A stretch of 22,413 nucleotides of DNA. Origin: Acanthaster planci (taxonomy: Eukaryota; Echinodermata; Asteroidea; Valvatida; Acanthasteridae). Shown piece after piece: positions 19,701-22,413 of this stretch (positions within the stretch are counted from its first letter, which is position 1; each line of letters opens with the position of its first letter). The position numbers were made by a program, and so were the translations under genes. Below the pieces are notes generated by a model that saw only the letters and a program-made list of their open reading frames with translations, was not told the origin of the DNA and searched no databases. Where the stretch lies: positions 1 to 22,413 of the forward strand of contig NW_019091840.1 of assembly GCF_001949145.1 (NCBI RefSeq), given 5' to 3'.

Positions 19701-22413
19701 ATCATTCGTTTTAGAAATGCATGCATTCCTGGATTACAAAGGATTCTGGCAAGAACAATCGCATAGTGGAGGGTCAGCAAATTGTTTTTCATGCAATGAA
19801 TTGGAGATGGGATCGACGCTGTTGGCTGATCAGTAGGGGTGGGATTTGTGTTTTCGTGGTTGCATTAAGAAGATTGTGATACTTCCCAAGTACACATTCG
19901 CTCATGTAATACTGATCACAATATAAACTTAAGGGCTGTTGTCGAATCAATTATTAGTTATAGTTCTTCCAGTGTTGTACATGTTGGAGTAAATACCTGA
20001 CTCTGGTTTCAGCTTATTGACAAGGCTCGACTGGAGAATGTTGCAGTAGAGGCTGCTGAGATTCACCTCCGGGAGGTTATCGTCCCACATGCTATACGGA
20101 GATATCAGGCACTTCCTGACGTGGATCACGAATTTGCTTCCCTCGCCTCACAAGGTCATGTCCTTGACATACCAAGTGTCATCATGAAGTTGATAGAGGC
20201 AGCCCCCGTTGGAAGAGTGAGCTGAAATTCTGCTTTCTATAGAAGATTATCTAATTGCCTAGTTTGAAATTTTTGTAATTTAGTAGTCACAATTACTGAC
20301 AAATTAAATGTATATTAATTCAATAACAGATAGAGTATATAGATGATTTTTAGAAAATTCCACATCATTTCAGCTCCTTATGGCCATCAATCCTCGAGTT
20401 GAACTGAAATTAGAGGACAGAGCTTCATTGGGCCTTGCCTTCCATCTCAATGAATTGATCTCCATTATGGATGAGCACTCCATTCAGCACCCAGGGAAAG
20501 TAGTATGGAGAAGTGCAATTAAGAAGGACAACATGGTAGTTTCAAAAGTGCAGGCTTTCTTCAACACGGATCCAGAGCATGTGACAATCAGCAGGTCCCG
20601 CTTAAACACAACCAAACCGAAGAACCGCCTGTCAACCTTCATTCATGTGGAACGATTCAGTGTTGAGCAACGGAGGCGACTGGAAGAGGGTAAGTTTGCG
20701 TGTTGCAATTTTGTTGATTTTGCAAGACACTCAAACTCGAAAACGTCAAACAGAACCTGGTTCATTGTGCATGTAAACTTTAACTTAAAATAAATATGTG
20801 CTTAAATGTGGAAGGCACATTTCGTTAATTTCTTTTTTGCGTACTTTCAAGACTATTTAAATAGAAATTTTTTGGCATCTCTTGTATGAGATACTTTACT
20901 CAGTATTATTTCATTGACAAACGCTGATTAAACAACCCCACGAAATTTAAAGTTTAATAGAACCATTGTCACAAAATCAACTAGTGTCTATTTGTGTGTT
21001 CAAACGACAGTGTTCAAAGTACAAATCTTCACAAAGGATGGAAAACCAGGTACGGTTTTATTTAGTGACAAAATAAAACCAGTTTCATAGTTCCTTGAGG
21101 TTTGTTTATTTTGGCATATACCCCTATGTAGCAGGCTGGAGTAACTATAGTTGCGATGTATATGGATACTGATAGAGATAAAGGCGCTAGTATTGACTCT
21201 TTACTTAGTTCCGGGAAAAAGATTTTCTTTTGTTAATGATTCTTAGCATCTGATGTATTTTAAGACCCTAAAAGGGTTTGGTAATAGTATTGAATGATGT
21301 GATCTGTTTTAAATCGCATGCATAACCAAAACATGTTCTTGTAAAGCACTCGTGTCTGACTTGATAAATGTAGTTGTTCATGAATTCCTACACCCACTTT
21401 AACCTATCTTTCAACTCCTAGTTGGGCAGCAAGATCCCACCCAAATCTTGTTGACTTGATGAGGAGTAGATTAATGTGGTTGGTTTGGAAATTCCAAATC
21501 ATGGAAAAACTGGTAAATAAGTATTGTTTCCTTAATTTTTTTCCAGGGGAAGCAAGATCGCAATCAGATAACGGTCAGTACTTGTTGTTGAAATGATTAC
21601 TTCTTGGTCATGAACCCCTAAATTGTGAAACAACCTGGAAGAAGCAGTACTTCATTCAATGGTCTTTTCTTATTTTCCATTTTTACAGAGGAACCAAGAT
21701 CTCAATCACATCTGAGTAAGTACTTGTCGATAAATTGATTAATTTTGTTGCGTTACAACCACCAAACTGTGGAACAACCTCTTTCAAAAATTGCTTCATT
21801 AAAATGTCTCCTTTTTTTCCAGAGGAAGCAGGAGATACACCAGATATCGGTAAGCACATGTACTTGTCTCAGAATTGATTAATGATTATGTTGCTTTCAA
21901 AATCACAAATTGGGGAACAACCTGCTCAGAATTAGGAATAACCTACTCCATAATTAAAAGGTCTGTACTTTTCTTTCCAGAGGAAGCAAGATCCCAATTG
22001 GACCCCGGTAAGTATTTGTTGCTAAATTCATTAATTTTTGGATTTTAAAACTCCCACATTGTGGAAATACCCTTTAGAAAAGTGCTTTATTAAACTGTCT
22101 TATCGTTTCTTTTCAGAGGAAGTAAGATCCCAATCAGATATCGGTAAGTACTTGATGCTGAATTGATTAAATTTGGGCTTATAAACCCCCAAATTGTGTA
22201 ACAACCGTATTGGGTGAGTGATTGTTTTCAAATTTCTTTCATTTCCATTTTTCAGTTGAAGCCATAACCCAACCAGATCTGGGTAAGTGTTTGTTGCTGA
22301 ATTGATTAATTTTTGTGTTATAAATTCCCAAATTGTCGAACATACAGATTAGAAGAGTGCTTAATTTAAATGTCTTTTCTTTTCTTTTTCAGAGGAAGTA
22401 AGATCCCAATCAG
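10764..22413 (+). CDS. P-loop NTPase with C-terminal microexon-encoded repeat (17 exons, partial at 3' end)
   Basis: Joined exons 10764-10776, 13268-13436, 14131-14298, 16434-16732, 17450-17539, 18105-18378, 19105-19375, 20013-20216, 20374-20689, 21011-21049 and seven microexons from 21547 keep one frame for 675 residues to the window edge. All junction phases agree. The NTPase core has Walker A GDVNTGKT (residues 242-249), Walker B VLIDD (285-289), a sensor-1-like ITAN (323-326) and R338/R342 before MIPF, a plausible arginine finger. The region before it (DTWVLSPDVQLDRDGK) and the motif order recall DUF927-like or other helicase-type NTPases, but I cannot fix the family. After the NTPase come a helical segment and a charged region, then the nonapeptide repeats. 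No signal peptide or membrane segment is visible, so a cytosolic or nuclear protein is likely. Its cellular role is unknown. Confidence 0.82.
10777..13267 (+). other. Gene 2 intron 1, no internal exon seen
   Basis: This 2.5-kb AT-rich intron runs from GTGAGA to tgtccag. I found no phase-compatible exon with good splice signals inside it. Long first introns often hold enhancers, but no motif cluster stands out here. Confidence 0.45.
13268..13436 (+). CDS. Gene 2 exon 2
   Basis: The acceptor is ccag at 13264-13267 and the donor AG|GTAATC at 13437. It encodes DFFEMKDDRIWKVRRAGKTS, then ATFTMTVEGIIEAGVKSG and IEVRSALMNVTR. A consensus internal donor CAG|GTAAGA at 13316 is skipped in this model. 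The frame stays open upstream of 13268 to 13006, so the exact 5' boundary rests on the good AG and its phase-1 fit to exon 1. Confidence 0.65.
14131..14298 (+). CDS. Gene 2 exon 3
   Basis: Flanked by a strong acceptor (ttcttcctcacag) and donor GA|GTAAGA at 14299, phase 2-2. It encodes TTAAIHSTIEKFSSEL, a Gly/Ser turn, and the amphipathic SMAELRNFFMQEMRSYYE, which looks like a helix-rich N-terminal domain. I recognise no family from this part alone. Confidence 0.8.
14299..16433 (+). other. Gene 2 intron 3 carrying a fold-back repeat
   Basis: This 2.1-kb intron has no recognisable exon in its first 1.5 kb (14299-15800). Its last 600 bases are largely occupied by the inverted repeat at 15805-16400. 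The polypyrimidine tract before the acceptor at 16433 begins at the outer edge of the right arm. Confidence 0.6.
15805..16400. mobile_element. Long fold-back (inverted) repeat inside intron 3 of gene 2
   Basis: The left arm (about 15805-16010) and right arm (about 16190-16400) are reverse complements with moderate decay, around a spacer of about 180 bp. Anchors: 15954-15966 pairs exactly with 16235-16247 over 13 bases (CAATGACCAACAC). CTATTGTTAC at 15891-15900 pairs with GTAACAATAG at 16306-16315 with one mismatch near its end. GTATACCCAGCAAG at 15823-15836 pairs with 16371-16384 with few mismatches. C/G runs in both arms also pair. It has no coding capacity. It may be a foldback or MITE-type element, or an inverted segmental copy. 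No target-site duplication was identified. Confidence 0.65.
16434..16732 (+). CDS. Gene 2 exon 4: pre-NTPase domain
   Basis: The acceptor is caatgtag at 16426-16433 and the donor G|GTGAGT at 16733. It encodes RCKADNINIHKLAATCVG, then EDTWVLSPDVQLDRDGKSIS, a VW pair, and the helical FKDPEGALHEIFDVIERTLH ending in ALSAFFAIG. A W-V-L-x(3)-V-x(4)-G-x-I strand pattern just before a P-loop domain is reminiscent of DUF927-like proteins. This is inference from memory, not a search. Confidence 0.8.
17450..17539 (+). CDS. Gene 2 exon 5: first half of Walker A
   Basis: Symmetric phase 1-1 exon of 90 nt between cttacag and donor G|GTTTGT. It encodes SVCMCMHYETVVKTFKCCPI, then PVIVGDVNT, and stops one base into the last glycine codon of the P-loop. 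It is rich in cysteine (5 in about 20 residues). The hydrophobic VIV directly before GDVNTG is the expected beta-1 strand of a P-loop fold. Skipping this exon would keep the frame but remove nucleotide binding. Confidence 0.85.
17884..17901. repeat. Perfect 7-bp hairpin in intron 5
   Basis: CCAGCCG and CGGCTGG flank GTGT inside a locally GC-rich patch (about 17825-17945) of an otherwise AT-rich intron. It may belong to an unrecognised repeat. A Rho-independent terminator is not expected in this context. Confidence 0.4.
18105..18378 (+). CDS. Gene 2 exon 6: Walker A lysine, Walker B and sensor 1
   Basis: The acceptor is ttgatacttag at 18094-18104 and the donor AG|GTAATA at 18379. The exon starts with GA AAG ACT, completing G-K-T of Walker A, then reads TACRMASCMMG. 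FPVLIDDVEG supplies Walker B with a DD pair. PLMTRYFNGG follows, then LTCPVITANW with an asparagine in the sensor-1 position. The order and spacing (Walker A to B about 40 residues, B to sensor about 38) fit an additional-strand NTPase such as AAA+ or helicase type. Confidence 0.88.
19105..19375 (+). CDS. Gene 2 exon 7: arginine-finger region and helical domain
   Basis: The acceptor is tgttttccag and the donor GCT|GTAAGT at 19376. It begins with AMSRAVMIPFVRTSRK, where R342 lies in the R-x(3)-IPF context often seen after sensor 1 in helicase-like NTPases. It continues with a mainly helical stretch: ELERSHIEERASHALPSL, then SLTILSDYRAKVKSA, then RIFLCYGLLLFLTEA. An internal ttttcctcacag shortly before the donor mimics an acceptor. 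Confidence 0.85.
19376..20012 (+). other. Gene 2 intron 7, nothing recognised
   Basis: AT-rich intron of 637 bases with GTAAGT and tttcag ends. There is no repeat or internal exon that I can support. Confidence 0.5.
20013..20216 (+). CDS. Gene 2 exon 8
   Basis: Phase 0-0 exon of 68 codons between tggtttcag and donor AGA|GTGAGC. It encodes LIDKARLENVAVEAAEIHLR, then IVPHAIRRYQALPDVDHEFA and a helix ending IMKLIEAAPVGR. It looks like a helical lid or effector domain after the NTPase core. I recognise no named domain. Confidence 0.85.
20374..20689 (+). CDS. Gene 2 exon 9
   Basis: The acceptor is catcatttcag and the donor G|GTAAGT at 20690. It encodes LLMAINPRVELKLEDRASLG, then HLNELISIMDEHS, VVWRSAIKKDNMVVSKVQAF and STFIHVERFSVEQRRRLEE. 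The basic and aromatic-rich middle could be a compact nucleic-acid or protein-binding module, which is inference only. The glutamate-rich end leads into the charged tail. Confidence 0.85.
21011..21049 (+). CDS. Gene 2 exon 10, 39 nt
   Basis: Small symmetric exon (phase 1-1, 13 codons) from caaacgacag to donor G|GTACGG. It encodes VFKVQIFTKDGKP. It links the folded part to the microexon array, and skipping it would keep the frame. It is not related in sequence to the 27-nt exons that follow. Confidence 0.75.
21422..21450 (+). pseudogene. Decayed copy of the microexon unit
   Basis: After an AG at 21420-21421, GCAGCAAGATCCCA matches the intact units' GAAGCAAGATCCCA in 13 of 14 bases. Two extra bases shift the frame. 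Where intact copies have GTAAGT, this one reads TTGACTT, so the donor is lost. Intron similarity continues downstream: acttgatg, then gattaa, then ccaaatcatggaaaaactgg. The 125-bp spacing to the next copy fits the array period. It is best read as a dead first unit of the array. Confidence 0.65.
21547..21573 (+). CDS. Microexon 1 of the array (27 nt)
   Basis: From ttttttccag to donor G|GTCAGT, phase 1-1. With the preceding G it encodes GEARSQSDN. This donor (GTCAGT) deviates slightly from the GTAAGT of most later copies. Confidence 0.8.
21689..21715 (+). CDS. Microexon 2 of the array (27 nt)
   Basis: From tttttacag to donor A|GTAAGT, phase 1-1. It encodes EEPRSQSHL. It ends in A instead of G, so the next residue becomes Lys instead of Glu. 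Confidence 0.8.
   Translation, partial: RNQDLNHI
21823..21849 (+). CDS. Microexon 3 of the array (27 nt)
   Basis: From ttttttccag to donor G|GTAAGC, phase 1-1. It encodes KEAGDTPDI. This is the only copy without an SQ or TQ dipeptide and the most diverged in its middle, yet its length is still 27. Confidence 0.8.
21981..22007 (+). CDS. Microexon 4 of the array (27 nt)
   Basis: From tctttccag to donor G|GTAAGT, phase 1-1. It encodes EEARSQLDP. The intron before it is the longest in the array (131 nt) because of an apparent local duplication of aggaataacc/gaacaacct-like words. Confidence 0.82.
22117..22143 (+). CDS. Microexon 5 of the array (27 nt)
   Basis: From tcttttcag to donor G|GTAAGT, phase 1-1. 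It encodes EEVRSQSDI. It is identical over all 21 visible bases to microexon 7, which points to recent duplication or conversion. Confidence 0.82.
22256..22282 (+). CDS. Microexon 6 of the array (27 nt)
   Basis: From atttttcag to donor G|GTAAGT, phase 1-1. It encodes VEAITQPDL, the only copy with TQ instead of SQ. Its flanking introns still match the array consensus. Confidence 0.8.
22393..22413 (+). CDS. Microexon 7 of the array, cut by the window edge
   Basis: The acceptor is tctttttcag. The visible 21 nt encode EEVRSQS and are identical to the start of microexon 5. The array, and therefore the gene, continues to the right. Confidence 0.78.

Larger units (their letters stand above)
21420..22413 (+). 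repeat. Tandem array of exon-plus-intron units (about 134-158 bp period)
   Basis: Exon starts at 21547, 21689, 21823, 21981, 22117, 22256 and 22393 are 142, 134, 158, 136, 139 and 137 bp apart. The introns between are also alike: each opens with a variant of GTAAGTACTTG, then (t)gaattgattaa, then a ccaaattgtggaacaacc-like word, then a gtgctt-like word followed by a T-rich tract and cag. Exon and intron were therefore duplicated together. A decayed unit precedes the array. The array continues past the window, so the copy number is unknown. Confidence 0.88.

Noticed and set aside
21420-22413. Array as a CRISPR-like repeat-spacer structure
   Set aside because: Both the 27-nt pieces and the spacers between them are related copies, with splice donor and acceptor signals at each edge. 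This is a eukaryotic exon-intron tandem duplication.

Overview
The window is eukaryotic genomic DNA from an intron-rich animal, not a bacterial or viral segment. The evidence is consistent GT-AG splicing with phase-matched exons, long AT-rich introns with polypyrimidine tracts before AG, and no operon-like packing. The many ACATGTA-type palindromes, the taggcctac motifs and the two gene families suggest a marine invertebrate (amphioxus, hemichordate, echinoderm, mollusc or cnidarian grade). The sequence alone does not let me name the phylum. Most open reading frames seen in the window are chance or intronic. Two genes are supported, both on the + strand.

Region 1 (1-5000). A 537-bp element with long imperfect inverted ends (119-655) lies just upstream of the first recognisable exon of gene 1. 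Gene 1 is seen as five exons (714-885, 1237-1308, 2154-2237, 3196-3382, 4169-4643). Together they encode the 329-residue C-terminal part of a protein like the KDZ-transposase-derived, HMGXB3-like family of animals. One intron uses a GC donor. The 5' end of the gene lies outside the window or was not recognised.

Region 2 (about 4650-10500). I see no convincing gene here. It holds small palindromes, AAT-rich tracts, a short AC repeat and a YY1-like promoter-type patch.

Region 3 (10500-22413). Gene 2 starts with a very short coding exon (10764-10776) downstream of a perfect CRE octamer and runs off the right edge. Seventeen exons in consistent phase give at least 675 residues. The centre is a P-loop NTPase: Walker A GDVNTGKT is assembled across an intron, followed by Walker B VLIDD, a sensor-like ITAN and arginines before IPF. 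A long fold-back repeat (15805-16400) ends just before the acceptor of exon 4.

Region 4 (21420-22413). The most unusual structure is an array of 27-nt microexons, each phase 1-1 and each carried on a tandem exon-plus-intron unit of about 134-158 bp. Six complete copies and one cut by the window edge are intact, and one decayed relic precedes them. The consensus nonapeptide is EEARSQSDI. Six of seven copies contribute one SQ or TQ dipeptide, so the array encodes an SQ/TQ cluster whose length could change by exon skipping or unit copy number without breaking the frame.

The two genes share strand and neighbourhood, but nothing in the sequence shows that they act together.
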